Below are positions 1-9,029 of a DNA stretch of 64,000 nucleotides, one piece after another. The notes under the pieces are model-generated. The model was given only the letters and a program-made list of their open reading frames with translations, made no database searches and was not told the origin of the DNA. This DNA comes from Candidatus Poribacteria bacterium (GTDB taxonomy: Bacteria > Poribacteria > WGA-4E > WGA-3G), in contig JAJDXV010000033.1 in the NCBI GenBank assembly GCA_022823085.1, forward strand, positions 1-64,000, read 5' to 3'. The position numbers were made by a program, and so were the translations under genes. How positions within the stretch are numbered: position 1 is the first letter of the stretch; each line of letters begins with the position of its first letter.

Positions 1-111
1 GAGATGACGCTCGTAATGCTTGCCAACGTGATATTATCATTATACCACATGCCCTGTGCAATGTCAAACCTTTTTTATTTCCGGTACAAGTCAACAGGGT
101 TAGACCCACAC

Positions 112-609
112 CTAAAGGAGTGGGATTGTTAAGGAATTCCCTTCATCTCGTTGGGCAAATGTAAGTGCTATTAATTGCAGTTCAACATTCGGCGAGAAAT
201 CTCCTCTCGGATTAGGCGGTTGAGGCGTTTGTCCATCCAGAAGTTCTGCCATATATCCTAAATCCATAATCCCTCGTAAAGGTTGTGGTAAGATATGAAC
301 GACCTCTTTGACAGGATCCAACAGATTAAGTCCATGTGGTAGCGAATCGTCAATCTCTATTTCATAGATATAAGCAGGTTTACCTGGCCCGGGTTCTCTC
401 TTGCTAAAAAATACTGCATAATGCCACGCCACTGCGTAGGAGCGAGTTAGTGAAATATATGGGCTATTGGCAGTATTTGTTGAGATATGACCTATGAGTA
501 CTTCAGTCTCTGGACGAGTCCCTGGAGACCTTGCCGTAAAGCCTACGCGTCGTGAATCGTGAGTATGCCAATGTGTACCGATCCCCGCGCCTTTATAGAA
601 TGTAGCCAT
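112..609 (-). CDS. ADP-ribosyltransferase-like protein (tentative)
   Basis: This 165-aa protein has no signal peptide or membrane segment. The N-terminal part (FYKGAGIGTHWH, then a GFTAR stretch, residues about 5-30) and the SPYISLTRSYAVAWHYA segment (about 50-66) resemble the substrate-binding arginine/aromatic region and the STS strand of small bacterial ADP-ribosyltransferase-fold proteins. The PAYIYEIEID strand and a LLDPVKEV segment follow, as in that group. I cannot point to the catalytic glutamate with certainty, and no immunity or antitoxin gene sits beside it. It is transcribed away from the sugar isomerase at 838. The sequence CCCACTCC..GGTGTGGG around the stop codon could fold into a short hairpin. 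The family assignment is from memory of sequence patterns and is uncertain; the reading frame itself looks real. Confidence 0.5.
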   Translation of the reverse strand: MATFYKGAGIGTHWHTHDSRRVGFTARSPGTRPETEVLIGHISTNTANSPYISLTRSYAVAWHYAVFFSKREPGPGKPAYIYEIEIDDSLPHGLNLLDPVKEVVHILPQPLRGIMDLGYMAELLDGQTPQPPNPRGDFSPNVELQLIALTFAQRDEGNSLTIPLL

Positions 610-742
610 AACTTTGGGTTCGCTCCATACATCGTGATTAATTTGATAGATATATATTACTATATCGCTTAGAAAAATTCAACTTTTTTCTAACTATTGC
701 GTACTTACTTAACAGTAAATTCAAAAAAGATTGCAGATCTCT

Positions 743-772
743 TTGCAATTCGCCTTAAGACTATGTTAAAAT
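743..772 (+). promoter_or_regulatory. Putative sigma70-type promoter of the sugar isomerase gene
   Basis: TTGCAA (743-748) and TAAAAT (767-772) are separated by 18 nt, with a TG one base before the -10 (extended -10). It lies about 65 nt upstream of the ATG at 838. Confidence 0.45.
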
Positions 773-837
773 TCAGAATTAATCGAGAAATCGAGATTTA
801 ATCCGAATCACACACTATTTTTCTTTTGGAGGTTTCT

Positions 838-1602
838 ATGAAGGTAGGTATTCGGGACGGGATGTTACCCGTCTCCTTTGAAGAATCGTTTCAGAAAGCG
901 AAAGACATCGGTTTTGATGGCATCGAACTCTGTATGGGTGTCAATTACCGTGAACACGCGCTCTGGCAAGAGGGCGGGATCGATAAAGTTAACAGTCTAT
1001 CAGAAGCTGCAGGTGTCGAAGTCTCATCATTGTCGCCAGGGGGTTTCACGGCTTATTCGTTTATGCACCCGACCGATAGCGTCAGAAGCGAAGGCATCGC
1101 CAAGCTGCAATATCTCGCAGAAACCGCGCCGCAACTCGGTGCGCAGGTCATACTTGTTCCCTTTTTCGGGAACGGTCAAATTGAGGACGATCACATCGAC
1201 GCCGGACGTTTCATAGACGGATTGAAAGCCGCCGCCGAAACCGCCGAAAAACACGATGTCTCCCTCGCAATCGAATCAACGCTGAGTGCGGAACAGCATC
1301 AACGAATTATTGACAATGTCGGTTCATCCGCCGTCGGTGTCTACTACGATATGGGAAACGCTACCGGTTTAGGCTACGACTCACCGTCTGAAATTCGGAG
1401 CTTGGGAAAATCAATCACGCAGATGCACATCAAGGATACCGGTGGTAACCATGCCGGTGAAGGCGATGTCGATTTTCCTGCAGTCTTTGAAGCCGCACAC
1501 GCTGTCGGCTACGATAGCTGGTTCGTATTGGAAACACCCGGTAAGGACGATCCGGTCGCATCCGCGGCGAAAAACCTCAATTTTGTGAGGCATAACTTTT
1601 GA
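838..1602 (+). CDS. Sugar phosphate isomerase/epimerase (xylose isomerase-like TIM barrel)
   Basis: A 254-aa protein of the AP-endonuclease-2/xylose isomerase-like TIM-barrel superfamily. The sequence shows typical strand ends carrying metal or substrate ligands: FDGIELC near the start, LAIEST (mid-protein Glu), YYDMGN (Asp), MHIKDT (His and Asp) and VLETPG at the end. A longer frame begins at a TTG at 826, but GGAGG at 828-832 sits six bases before the ATG at 838, so 838 is chosen. Members act on sugars or inositols in the cytoplasm; the exact substrate cannot be told from sequence. It is followed after 78 nt, with its own ribosome site, by the DUF6178 pair, to which it has no obvious functional link. 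Confidence 0.85.
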   Translation: MKVGIRDGMLPVSFEESFQKAKDIGFDGIELCMGVNYREHALWQEGGIDKVNSLSEAAGVEVSSLSPGGFTAYSFMHPTDSVRSEGIAKLQYLAETAPQLGAQVILVPFFGNGQIEDDHIDAGRFIDGLKAAAETAEKHDVSLAIESTLSAEQHQRIIDNVGSSAVGVYYDMGNATGLGYDSPSEIRSLGKSITQMHIKDTGGNHAGEGDVDFPAVFEAAHAVGYDSWFVLETPGKDDPVASAAKNLNFVRHNF

Positions 1603-1680
1603 GGGATGGCATAATTACCATCTGTCATCGGAGATTCGCACGTTTCAATATCGGAAACTCTCCTACATAGAGGAGTTCGC

Positions 1681-2484
1681 ATGAACAGCCCAAAAACAAT
1701 AGTTCCACGCTCCGAAGGCGAGAAGCTGCTGTCCTTACCGACGCGCGAAGCAGAACAACTCTTTCAAAGTTACGGGAAGCAACTGCAATTAGAAATCCTC
1801 AGTGCGACCCGTAACCCGAAAGCACGTGAGCAACTCTATTATCTCGTACCCGATTGCACAGAACTCATACAGGAAAGCCCGACTGAGGATGTCCTCCAGG
1901 TTTTGGACACAATGCTCGGCACCGGACTCGCCTCAGCACTGCTACCGTGCCTTTCAAACGACCAATTTGAAGAGCTGCTCGACATCGCCGTCTGGCGCGA
2001 CGGAAAACTCGATGAAAAGTCATTGGACCTCTGGCTCTTCGAACTCTCTGAGTGCGATCGTGACGAACTCGGACGGTTCCTGAGAGAATTAGACATCCGT
2101 CTACTCGCAGCACTCCTCCACGGACGCATTAAACTTCAAGACGAACACGCCGCGCTGCTCCTTGAAAGCGGTTTCTTAGACCCAGCCTCAAACGCGATTA
2201 ATTACGCTGATGAACGCGCCCGAGCGATCTCCAACGCTATCTGGGAAGCAGATTACGAAGTTTTCGACAGGCTCCTTAGTGAACTCTTGGTCATTGATAC
2301 GGAAGGCGATGTGGAAGCAGAGCTCGCCGCTATTTTCGATGCTGCACAGGCAGATAGAGCCGAACGCGTCATCGAACGTGACAAAGAAGCAGGGATTGAT
2401 GTCACTGAATCCGAACTCATGGAAAAAGTTGACTTAGATTCGCTCAACTTCGATGAGGACGATGAAGACTATGACGACGCATAA
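1681..2484 (+). CDS. DUF6178-family protein, N-terminal half
   Basis: A 267-aa acidic, helical protein. The pattern of leucine-rich helices, LLSLPTREAEQLF then VLDTMLGTGLASALLPCLS, then IAVWRDGKLDEKSLDLWL and LDIRLLAALLHGRIKL, matches what I recall of the N-terminal part of DUF6178 proteins, which are usually one chain of about 500-600 aa. Here the chain stops at residue 267 after an acidic tail (FDEDDEDYDD). The next gene starts inside that tail in another frame and carries what looks like the C-terminal half. An AGGAG site lies just before the ATG. Function of the family is unknown to me. The overlap suggests coupled translation and that both halves act together. Confidence 0.6.
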   Translation: MNSPKTIVPRSEGEKLLSLPTREAEQLFQSYGKQLQLEILSATRNPKAREQLYYLVPDCTELIQESPTEDVLQVLDTMLGTGLASALLPCLSNDQFEELLDIAVWRDGKLDEKSLDLWLFELSECDRDELGRFLRELDIRLLAALLHGRIKLQDEHAALLLESGFLDPASNAINYADERARAISNAIWEADYEVFDRLLSELLVIDTEGDVEAELAAIFDAAQADRAERVIERDKEAGIDVTESELMEKVDLDSLNFDEDDEDYDDA

Positions 2485-3430
2485 ATTTTCCCTCGTCGCC
2501 GAGGCAACCCTTGATAGACGACTGTTCCTCGCACGAGCATTGGCACACGGTGATACCTTGAATCGTATCCGACGCGAGCAAGCCGATGCGCTTTACCAGA
2601 ATATCGCCGCCATCGCTCACAAACTTATCACAATGAAAACCGCTGATCTCTCCGATGAATCAGCACTCCGAACGCACGTCCAGACCGCCTTTACGCTTAC
2701 CAGTCTCGGATTGGAATACGGCAGTAAAGGCGATCTGGATAAAGCTGTTCAACTACTTTCTAAAACACGGGTCGTTAAGTTCTTCCAAATCGGCAATACG
2801 CTAATGGAGAGACTGCAAGATAGAGCACGTCATCTTTTAGAACACGCTGTCATCCGACCACCGAGCAGAGACGAAGAACGCCTACTCGGCACCGACTACA
2901 CAGATATAGAGACCGAGGGCATCCAAATCTACACGCAAGCAGAACTCGAATTTCTAAAGGCGTTACTGATATATCGGACGACGATACAGACACCACAGGT
3001 GACAATCAGAGAGACCGATACCCCGCGCGTACTCCTTCACCTCAACGAAGTCGAGACGATTGATAGGCAATTGGCGTGTATTGAGCATCGGTGCGATTAC
3101 GTCAAAGCACTACCTCTCGAAAATCCGTTCGTGTTGGATCCACCGCTCAGTATCTTTCCGAACCCGATTCAACGACTTACACTCAGCCTGATAGCCAACC
3201 TCGTGCTTTACCGGGAAGTCGATTTTGAGATAGATGAAGAGGCAAGGTCGGATTTCCATCAACTCGCTTATATGGAGGGTGAGGTCCGAGAATCGTTACG
3301 GGAACAACTGCTTGACTGGATTACGCAATACCTCGAACAGGCACAGCAACCGGAACCGGTGAAAACTTACGCTGTCGCTTATTGGGATGACTGTCTCCGT
3401 ATTGAGGGTCAAGCAGCTGTGCCTCAATAG
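2453..3430 (+). CDS. DUF6178-family protein, C-terminal half
   Basis: A 325-aa soluble protein, mostly helical, starting with FSLVAEATLDRRLFLARALAHGDTL and continuing into a region with LSKTRVVKFFQIGNTLMERL and later an FPNPIQRLTLSLIANLVLYREVDFEI segment. It overlaps the preceding gene by 32 nt in a different frame. Three in-frame ATGs (2453, 2462, 2471) are possible starts; AGGA at 2456-2459 would best serve the one at 2471. I read it as the second half of a DUF6178 protein that is split in this organism. A sequencing frameshift joining the two frames is the alternative. It converges tail-to-tail with the HEAT lipoprotein, with only two bases between the stops. Confidence 0.6.
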   Translation: MRTMKTMTTHKFSLVAEATLDRRLFLARALAHGDTLNRIRREQADALYQNIAAIAHKLITMKTADLSDESALRTHVQTAFTLTSLGLEYGSKGDLDKAVQLLSKTRVVKFFQIGNTLMERLQDRARHLLEHAVIRPPSRDEERLLGTDYTDIETEGIQIYTQAELEFLKALLIYRTTIQTPQVTIRETDTPRVLLHLNEVETIDRQLACIEHRCDYVKALPLENPFVLDPPLSIFPNPIQRLTLSLIANLVLYREVDFEIDEEARSDFHQLAYMEGEVRESLREQLLDWITQYLEQAQQPEPVKTYAVAYWDDCLRIEGQAAVPQ

Positions 3431-3432
3431 TA

Positions 3433-4107
3433 TCAACGGTCGGCGGAGAATTTCCGTTTTGCATCGGCAACCGCTTGGCGCGCTTTCGGTGTCCCAATAT
3501 CGTTCAAAGCGCGTTCTGCCATCCGGCGCAGATCAGGATCTTCCGAATGGAGTGCCTGAATCAACGAATCAACGGCAGGCGCACCTATTGTAACCAAGGC
3601 GCGTACGACGAGACGACGCACATTCCATTCTCGGTCTGTGAGTGTCCGAATCAGCGCAGGTAGAATCGTATCAAGGGGTGCACCGATTTCACCTAACGCA
3701 TAAGCTGCATTCAGCCGAATCTCCGACGCTTCAGCACTTAAGGCATCAATGAGATACGGCACAGCAGGCTCACCGATATTCTGTAGAATCACAGAACCGG
3801 CAACACGAATATTTTCGTCCGGATCGGTGAGAACAGTAATAAGTGCAGGCACAACACGGGCAGCAGGCTCTTTGATTTCGCTGAGTACCCACGCAGACAT
3901 CTCGCGAACCTGTGGATTGTCATCGGTGAGTCCTACAATGAGCGCGTCAATCGCTTCGGTGCCTATAGTGACCAAGGCTCTGTATGCTTCAGACCGATGC
4001 GCTGCATCCGGCGCACCGAGTTGAGCGACCAGCATTTCCGCCTGTCGTTCCTGCGATTGACACGCTGTTAGACAGAGAAAGACTGAGAGTAAAAGAAAGC
4101 GTTTCAT
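3433..4107 (-). CDS. HEAT-repeat lipoprotein
   Basis: A 224-aa protein with a short lipoprotein signal (MKRFLLLSVFLCLTACQS; lipobox LTAC, lipidated Cys at residue 16), so it should be anchored in a membrane facing the periplasm. The rest is a chain of about five HEAT/PBS-lyase-like repeats of roughly 35 residues, each with a variation of alpha-helix, 'AV..L...L.D....VR..A..AL..IG' (for example VRRLVVRALVTIGAPAVDSL). Such repeats are protein-interaction scaffolds, not enzymes. Nothing nearby identifies a partner. It is convergent with the DUF6178 pair and divergent from msrA. Confidence 0.8.
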   Translation of the reverse strand: MKRFLLLSVFLCLTACQSQERQAEMLVAQLGAPDAAHRSEAYRALVTIGTEAIDALIVGLTDDNPQVREMSAWVLSEIKEPAARVVPALITVLTDPDENIRVAGSVILQNIGEPAVPYLIDALSAEASEIRLNAAYALGEIGAPLDTILPALIRTLTDREWNVRRLVVRALVTIGAPAVDSLIQALHSEDPDLRRMAERALNDIGTPKARQAVADAKRKFSADR

Positions 4108-4311
4108 AAAACTAAATATAATCCAAGTTGCTACTTACAAGATTTTAGAACTGTAAATCATTGAATCCGATCAATCACAGTTCAGACGAAATAGACTGAA
4201 AGGTTTTCGTAGAAAACCGTAGTGATAACTGACAACTATTAATAGCACAGTTACACAATTTTTTAAAGGAGAAGTACGGGATCGCCACTGTGCGATAACC
4301 GTCAAAAAAAG
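4108..4311. other. Intergenic region with a GTA-loop hairpin
   Basis: This 204-nt divergent gap contains a perfect 7-bp stem, GGTTTTC (4202-4208) and GAAAACC (4212-4218), around a GTA loop. The same stem-GTA-stem layout recurs at 34393 and 34444. It also holds a GATAACTGACAACT stretch resembling the heptad repeats seen elsewhere, and AAAGGAGA about 40 nt before msrA, too far to be its ribosome site. Confidence 0.5.
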
Positions 4312-4854
4312 ATGCAATTAGAAACAGCGACATTCGGGGCAGGCTGTTTTTGGTGTGTTGAGGCAGTCTTTCAGCAATTGGAAGGCGTTCACGAAGTCGT
4401 CTCAGGTTACACCGGCGGCACTACCGTCAACCCGACCTACCAAGCCGTATGCTCGGAAATGACTGGACACGCTGAGGTGATCCAAATCCAATTCGATCCA
4501 ACGGTTATCTCTTACGCGGAACTCTTAGAAGTTTTCTGGCACACGCACGACGCGACGACGTTAAATCGACAGGGAAATGATGTCGGCACCCGGTATCGTT
4601 CTGCTATTTTCTACCATACCGAAGAACAACAACACATCGCCGATCAGTCAAAGGCAGATATGGATACATCCGATATGTGGGATGATCCGATTGTCACAGA
4701 GATCACGCCGATCGACACCTTCTACCCCGCCGAAGATTATCACCAAAACTATTTTTTATTAAATTCAAGGCAGCTGTATTGTCAATTCGTGATTCATCCG
4801 AAGATGCAAAAATTTACAAAAGATTTTAAGGATAAATTGAAAAATGATCAATAA
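4312..4854 (+). CDS. msrA: Peptide-methionine (S)-S-oxide reductase MsrA
   Basis: A 180-aa enzyme that reduces the S-epimer of methionine sulfoxide in proteins and free methionine, repairing oxidative damage with thioredoxin as electron donor. The hallmark GAGCFWCVEAVF motif puts the catalytic Cys at residue 12. GVHEVVSGYTGG, the HAEVIQIQFDP region, FWHTHDATTLNRQGNDVGTRYRSAIF and YHQNYF are all typical of the family. Length fits the family. The start ATG has only a weak A-rich leader. The gene's 3' end overlaps the start of the efflux-adaptor gene by 11 nt. trxB (25669), which could supply reduced thioredoxin, lies elsewhere in the window. Confidence 0.95.
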   Translation: MQLETATFGAGCFWCVEAVFQQLEGVHEVVSGYTGGTTVNPTYQAVCSEMTGHAEVIQIQFDPTVISYAELLEVFWHTHDATTLNRQGNDVGTRYRSAIFYHTEEQQHIADQSKADMDTSDMWDDPIVTEITPIDTFYPAEDYHQNYFLLNSRQLYCQFVIHPKMQKFTKDFKDKLKNDQ

Positions 4855-6418
4855 ATGTATTTTGAAACCGTCCATCGCGACTCATCTAAAAACGCAGCTG
4901 CTATGGCTTTTTGTCATTTGCTGCCTCAGTGCTAACAGTGTCATCGCACAAAACACACCTGTAACCGTGTCTACGACGACAGCGAGACGCGGCACCTTTA
5001 TCTCAACCAAGGATTACACCGGGCACCTACAACCGAACGCCGAAGTAAAGATATTTGCCAATGTTTCCGGTAAAATTGTCTCTTTGGATGCCAAAGTGGG
5101 ACAACGTGTGGCAAAAGGCGACGTGCTTGCACAGAGCAATCCAAAAGAGGCTACCCTCGCCGTCATACGCGCCGAATCCGCGTTAAGCAGCGCACAATCG
5201 CAACTCACAACGACGGAGGCAAGCGCGCAAGCGCGTGTCGAATCGCAGTTAGCGAACGCGCAGGAAACGTTGATGGCAGCGCAGGCGAAACTCGTCGAGA
5301 CAAAATCTCTCGCTGAAATGCGGATCCGTAATCAACTGACACAAGCAGAAACGACGTATCAGTCGGCAATCGCAACCGTAGAACGTTCAAAAACAAATGC
5401 ACAACAGGCATTAGAACGCGCAAAAACAGAACTCGATAAAAACCAGTTGGATTACGAGCGGACGAAGGCGCTTCACGAGAAACAACACGTCAGCGATAGC
5501 AACCTTGAGGCAGCGGAACGAAGTTTTAAAGTTTCACAAACCCGTTACGAGGAGGCTGTCGTCACGGCAGAACAGTTTAAAGACGGCATGACACACCCAT
5601 CTATAGAGAAGGCGAAAGCGGAATTGGGTGTTGCTCAGAAGATTGTCGAGAGCCGCGGTTGGGAACGAGAGATCGCATCCGCGGAATCGGATGTCAATCA
5701 GGCGCAAGCGAGCCTCAACACAGCGCAAAAACTCGTGGAAGCAAAATCTTGGGAACGAGAGATCGAAATCGCGAAAGCAGCAGTACGGCAAGCCACAGAA
5801 CAACTGAAACTGGCACAAGAACAGTTAAATGACGCGACGATTAAGTCACCGATTGACGGTGTCATCGCAACGCAACATCTGAGCGTCGGAGACTACGCGC
5901 AAATCGTCTCATCCTCGATAGCAAAACCGGTGCTTACAGTCGTCGCAGTCGATACGCTCAAGGCGGAATTTTATATACCTGCTGGAGACGCAGCCCGCAT
6001 TAATAACGGCGATCTCGTCTTGCTCTCTACGAATTCCGGTATCCGAAATATCGTCGGCACGGTCACTTTCATCAGTCCGACCGTTAACCGTGATAACAAT
6101 ACCGCGCTCGTTCACGCGACGGTACCGAATTTGAAAAACAGCCTTAAACCGGGAACCGCCATTACTGTTTCCATCAAAACCGGTGAACGGAAAAACGTAC
6201 AACTGCTCCCGTTGCACGCAGTCTTGAACATCCAAAACGGCAGCGGCACTATTTTCGTTGTTGAGGGGAATGTAGCACGCCCGAAACAGGTAAACGTCGG
6301 CGGTGTTTACGGCGGCGAAATCGAGGTCACCTCTCAGCTCGCCAGAGGCACAACGGTAATTACTGATGAACAACACCGATTACAGGATGGAACAAGCGTC
6401 TCTATCGTTCAGGATTAA
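4844..6418 (+). CDS. Efflux RND/HlyD-family periplasmic adaptor subunit
   Basis: A 524-aa membrane-fusion protein with an N-terminal signal or anchor (hydrophobic residues about 18-35, ending in VIAQ). The order is: first half of a lipoyl-type barrel (GRIVSL-like GKIVSLDAKVGQRVAKGDVLAQ), a very long alpha-helical hairpin (about residues 100-320, rich in Ala/Gln/Glu heptads), the second lipoyl half (ATIKSPIDGVIATQHLSVGDYA), a beta-barrel and a membrane-proximal domain. Internal duplication is visible: two near-copies of the segment ending in SWEREIE/GWEREIA. Such proteins bridge an inner-membrane pump and an outer-membrane channel. No pump or TolC-like gene is present here, so the partners must be encoded elsewhere. 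Its start overlaps the end of msrA, with AAGGA upstream. Confidence 0.85.
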   Translation: MINKCILKPSIATHLKTQLLWLFVICCLSANSVIAQNTPVTVSTTTARRGTFISTKDYTGHLQPNAEVKIFANVSGKIVSLDAKVGQRVAKGDVLAQSNPKEATLAVIRAESALSSAQSQLTTTEASAQARVESQLANAQETLMAAQAKLVETKSLAEMRIRNQLTQAETTYQSAIATVERSKTNAQQALERAKTELDKNQLDYERTKALHEKQHVSDSNLEAAERSFKVSQTRYEEAVVTAEQFKDGMTHPSIEKAKAELGVAQKIVESRGWEREIASAESDVNQAQASLNTAQKLVEAKSWEREIEIAKAAVRQATEQLKLAQEQLNDATIKSPIDGVIATQHLSVGDYAQIVSSSIAKPVLTVVAVDTLKAEFYIPAGDAARINNGDLVLLSTNSGIRNIVGTVTFISPTVNRDNNTALVHATVPNLKNSLKPGTAITVSIKTGERKNVQLLPLHAVLNIQNGSGTIFVVEGNVARPKQVNVGGVYGGEIEVTSQLARGTTVITDEQHRLQDGTSVSIVQD

Positions 6419-6627
6419 TTCTATAGCGTCGATCTTCGACTGCGACTGGAAACATGGCGGTAGGTTTCCGTTGGGTTTCGCTATGTCTTTAATTGATATG
6501 CGGATGTAAGGGGCTGAAATGTGCTTGGGTCCTCCGTAGTGCTTTTCTCGATTCCGCTCAACCGAACCTACGATGCTATGACGCGTTCTTCTAAAATTGA
6601 CACCTATGGAGCGAATACCAACAGCAC
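6419..6627. other. Intergenic region between convergent genes
   Basis: This 209-nt gap between two converging genes has no ORF worth reporting. It contains GGTAGGTTTCCGTTGGGTTTCGC (near 6460) and, about 100 nt later, a CAACCGAACCTACG stretch, roughly the inverse, so it may hold a degraded member of the palindromic element family seen at 34330. Confidence 0.35.
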
Positions 6628-9027
6628 CTATAGGTCAGACTCGTCAATTTTGTTGTAGATGTCGGTGCCCATAGCAACTAATTTCTCTCGAATTTCGTCC
6701 CAGTCGTCTTGGTCCTTTCTGCCTTTGTCAAGCACAGGAAATTGTACTTTTGTTTCTTTGGATGAATCTCTATACACATAAGCGTATTCCGATTTCGGAA
6801 ATAAGGTCATGACTTTTTCTCTACGTTCCGATCCGTTTGCTCCGTGGAAGTATATTTGGACATAGCATCGATGGTTGTTAAGATAGAGACATACGCCGAT
6901 GTTACGGATGGACTTGCTTATCCAACCTTCGTTACTAACAGGCACAGGTTTCCCGGCAAATAATGTACCGAATTCACCCGCGCGAATGGGCTGCCAGAAT
7001 TCACTCTGTTCAACTTCAGGTATCTTTTCGCTGCCTTCCTCTGCTAGTTCACTGTTTGACTCACTCGCTTCAGTATCTCCGTCATCCGGTTCGCTGTCAT
7101 TTTCAACCGTCTCTGTAGGTTGCAGATCATTCTCCATTTCTGAAACGCTTGGGTAAACCTCATCAATGCTGTCTTCACGTAATATTTGCTCACTGTTCAC
7201 ATCCAGTTTTCCCAATATTTCTTCCCAAATTTTTTCAACAGAACACTCAAGTTGAAAATCTCGAAAATCCGCTGTCCTTTTTTTCAGTTCCTCCCCCCTA
7301 CAATAGATCCTCGATTCGTCCAACTTTTTTCCAGCCGGTGGTAAAAGTTTTACACCTTCATCATTTCGTTCAAGCAACTGTAACTCTTCAAAAATAGCAA
7401 GACCTGTTTCAATACCATACTTTTCCATATCCAATTCGCCATAAAGCCTTTCAGTTTTTATAAAATTACCACTTGTTCCGGCAAGTTTTCTCAATTCTGG
7501 GTACAATTTTTCCAACGCTTTTCTATCTGGATACTTTTGGGCTATCCTCTCAATATCTTGTTCGCTGTTATAGATAAGGTGCAAATAAGCATTTTTTCTC
7601 GATGTAAAAGCCGGTTCACATCGTTTGTAGAATTCATCCACACCTGGGGCAAGGTGACACAAGACAAAATGCTCAATACAATGCGACGGTGTCAATGTGG
7701 AAAATGTAGCGTCTGAAACAACAGCAATCTTTTCCCCCTTCTCAAGTCTCTCTAAAATCTCCCTCTCTTCTGCTTCAGAGGTTTGCCCACCATGCTTTTC
7801 GATAAGGTCCGCCTTCTCTGGAACAACGCGTTCCAATAACAGATCAACCATCTCTTCACTCTGAACATAAATGACAGCAGGTTGTTTTTGCTCAAGCAGA
7901 TCTAAAAGGAAATTGCGTTTGTCTATACCTCGACGGTCAAATATTCGGACAGTAGAATCCGTTTCAATAGGTGGATACACATCTTGAATTGCCTGATCTC
8001 CGATTGTTGCTACCGTGAACAATTTTCGCATCGCAGTGAGACTATCCTCACACACCTGCCATTCCGTTTCCGCTTTCTCCAACTCTTTCGATGTTGTTTC
8101 AAAGTGTTTCTTGTACTCGTCTCTTTCCGCTTCTGCTGCTATGCGTTGATCCGATATCGTTGTGATGTGTTCTTCACACGCGCTATGTGCCGTTTGTACC
8201 TTTTCTAACTGCTTTGATATAGAATTGCGCTGCTTTTCGCTCTCCTTTCGACTTAATTTTGCAGCTACAAGTTGCCCCGATAATTTTTCAAGTTCTTCCG
8301 TCTTTTGGTCTAACTTAGCAGCCTTATCATCCCTCTGCTTCGATAGTTCCTCGTTGCTTTCTTTTTCCGCTGCTAAACGCCTCTCCGCTCCTGCGATAGA
8401 CCGTTTATATTTTGTCTTCTCAGTTTCCACCGCTTTTGATACCGCTTCAAGATGCTTCGCGGTATCGTCAAAGAGTTTGTCTCGGATGTCCTCAACCTCA
8501 CGTTGGGCATCCGGTCTGTTAATTTTTCCCAGTATCTCAGCAATAAGAAACAGTTGAGACCGGGTGAACTCAGGATTCAATTCCCTTAACCGTTGATGAG
8601 ACACTTGATTTCGGCCCTCTATTATCAAACTTGTTACACTCCGGGCATCGTAATAACGGATATACTCGCGATCAACAACTTTAAATTTCTCTTTAAAAGA
8701 CTTTAACCAACGCATCTTAATGAGGTTTGCAATATCTTTAACCTCCATCTCTTCTCTGAGGTTATCACCTGATTGCAACCTCAAAGCCTCCCTGATTGAT
8801 TGCTCATCTAAACATTCACTGACGAACTGGAACATGGCATCTAAGTACTGATCAAGTGCTTGATTAAGGGCATCTCGGTTGGGATATCTTGTTTTGCTCA
8901 AGTTTACAACCTCCACGTAGATATTTTCCTTAGCATACCATTTTCTCGGTTGTTTGTCAATGAAAAGGTAATACTTAGACAAGGCATAAACACTGTTTTG
9001 CGCAAAGTCAAATGGAAAATTTGCCAC
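6628..9027 (-). CDS. HEPN / coiled-coil / RecJ-C-like helicase fold / DUF4268-like multidomain protein
   Basis: A 799-aa protein with an unusual architecture. Residues about 10-165 are helical and contain GRNQVSH, the R-N-x3-H signature of HEPN domains (R139, H144), with similarity to Swt1-type HEPN. Residues about 185-330 are a continuous charged coiled coil. Residues about 355-500 (VIYVQSEEMVDLLLERV, GEKIAVVSDATF, HFVLCHLAPGVDEFYKRCEP) look like a helicase C-terminal RecA fold and, with the following 500-605 segment (LYGELD, FEELQLLERND), like the C-terminal half of long RecJ proteins; the DHH nuclease domains are absent. After an acidic linker, residues about 676-795 resemble DUF4268. The start is a GTG two bases after the methyltransferase stop, with GAGGA upstream. 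A defence role is inference from domain content. Confidence 0.75.
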   Translation of the reverse strand: MANFPFDFAQNSVYALSKYYLFIDKQPRKWYAKENIYVEVVNLSKTRYPNRDALNQALDQYLDAMFQFVSECLDEQSIREALRLQSGDNLREEMEVKDIANLIKMRWLKSFKEKFKVVDREYIRYYDARSVTSLIIEGRNQVSHQRLRELNPEFTRSQLFLIAEILGKINRPDAQREVEDIRDKLFDDTAKHLEAVSKAVETEKTKYKRSIAGAERRLAAEKESNEELSKQRDDKAAKLDQKTEELEKLSGQLVAAKLSRKESEKQRNSISKQLEKVQTAHSACEEHITTISDQRIAAEAERDEYKKHFETTSKELEKAETEWQVCEDSLTAMRKLFTVATIGDQAIQDVYPPIETDSTVRIFDRRGIDKRNFLLDLLEQKQPAVIYVQSEEMVDLLLERVVPEKADLIEKHGGQTSEAEEREILERLEKGEKIAVVSDATFSTLTPSHCIEHFVLCHLAPGVDEFYKRCEPAFTSRKNAYLHLIYNSEQDIERIAQKYPDRKALEKLYPELRKLAGTSGNFIKTERLYGELDMEKYGIETGLAIFEELQLLERNDEGVKLLPPAGKKLDESRIYCRGEELKKRTADFRDFQLECSVEKIWEEILGKLDVNSEQILREDSIDEVYPSVSEMENDLQPTETVENDSEPDDGDTEASESNSELAEEGSEKIPEVEQSEFWQPIRAGEFGTLFAGKPVPVSNEGWISKSIRNIGVCLYLNNHRCYVQIYFHGANGSERREKVMTLFPKSEYAYVYRDSSKETKVQFPVLDKGRKDQDDWDEIREKLVAMGTDIYNKIDESDL

Positions 9028-9029
9028 CT

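Noticed and set aside
4844..6418. A full efflux operon
   Set aside because: Only the adaptor is present; no inner-membrane pump or outer-membrane channel gene adjoins it.
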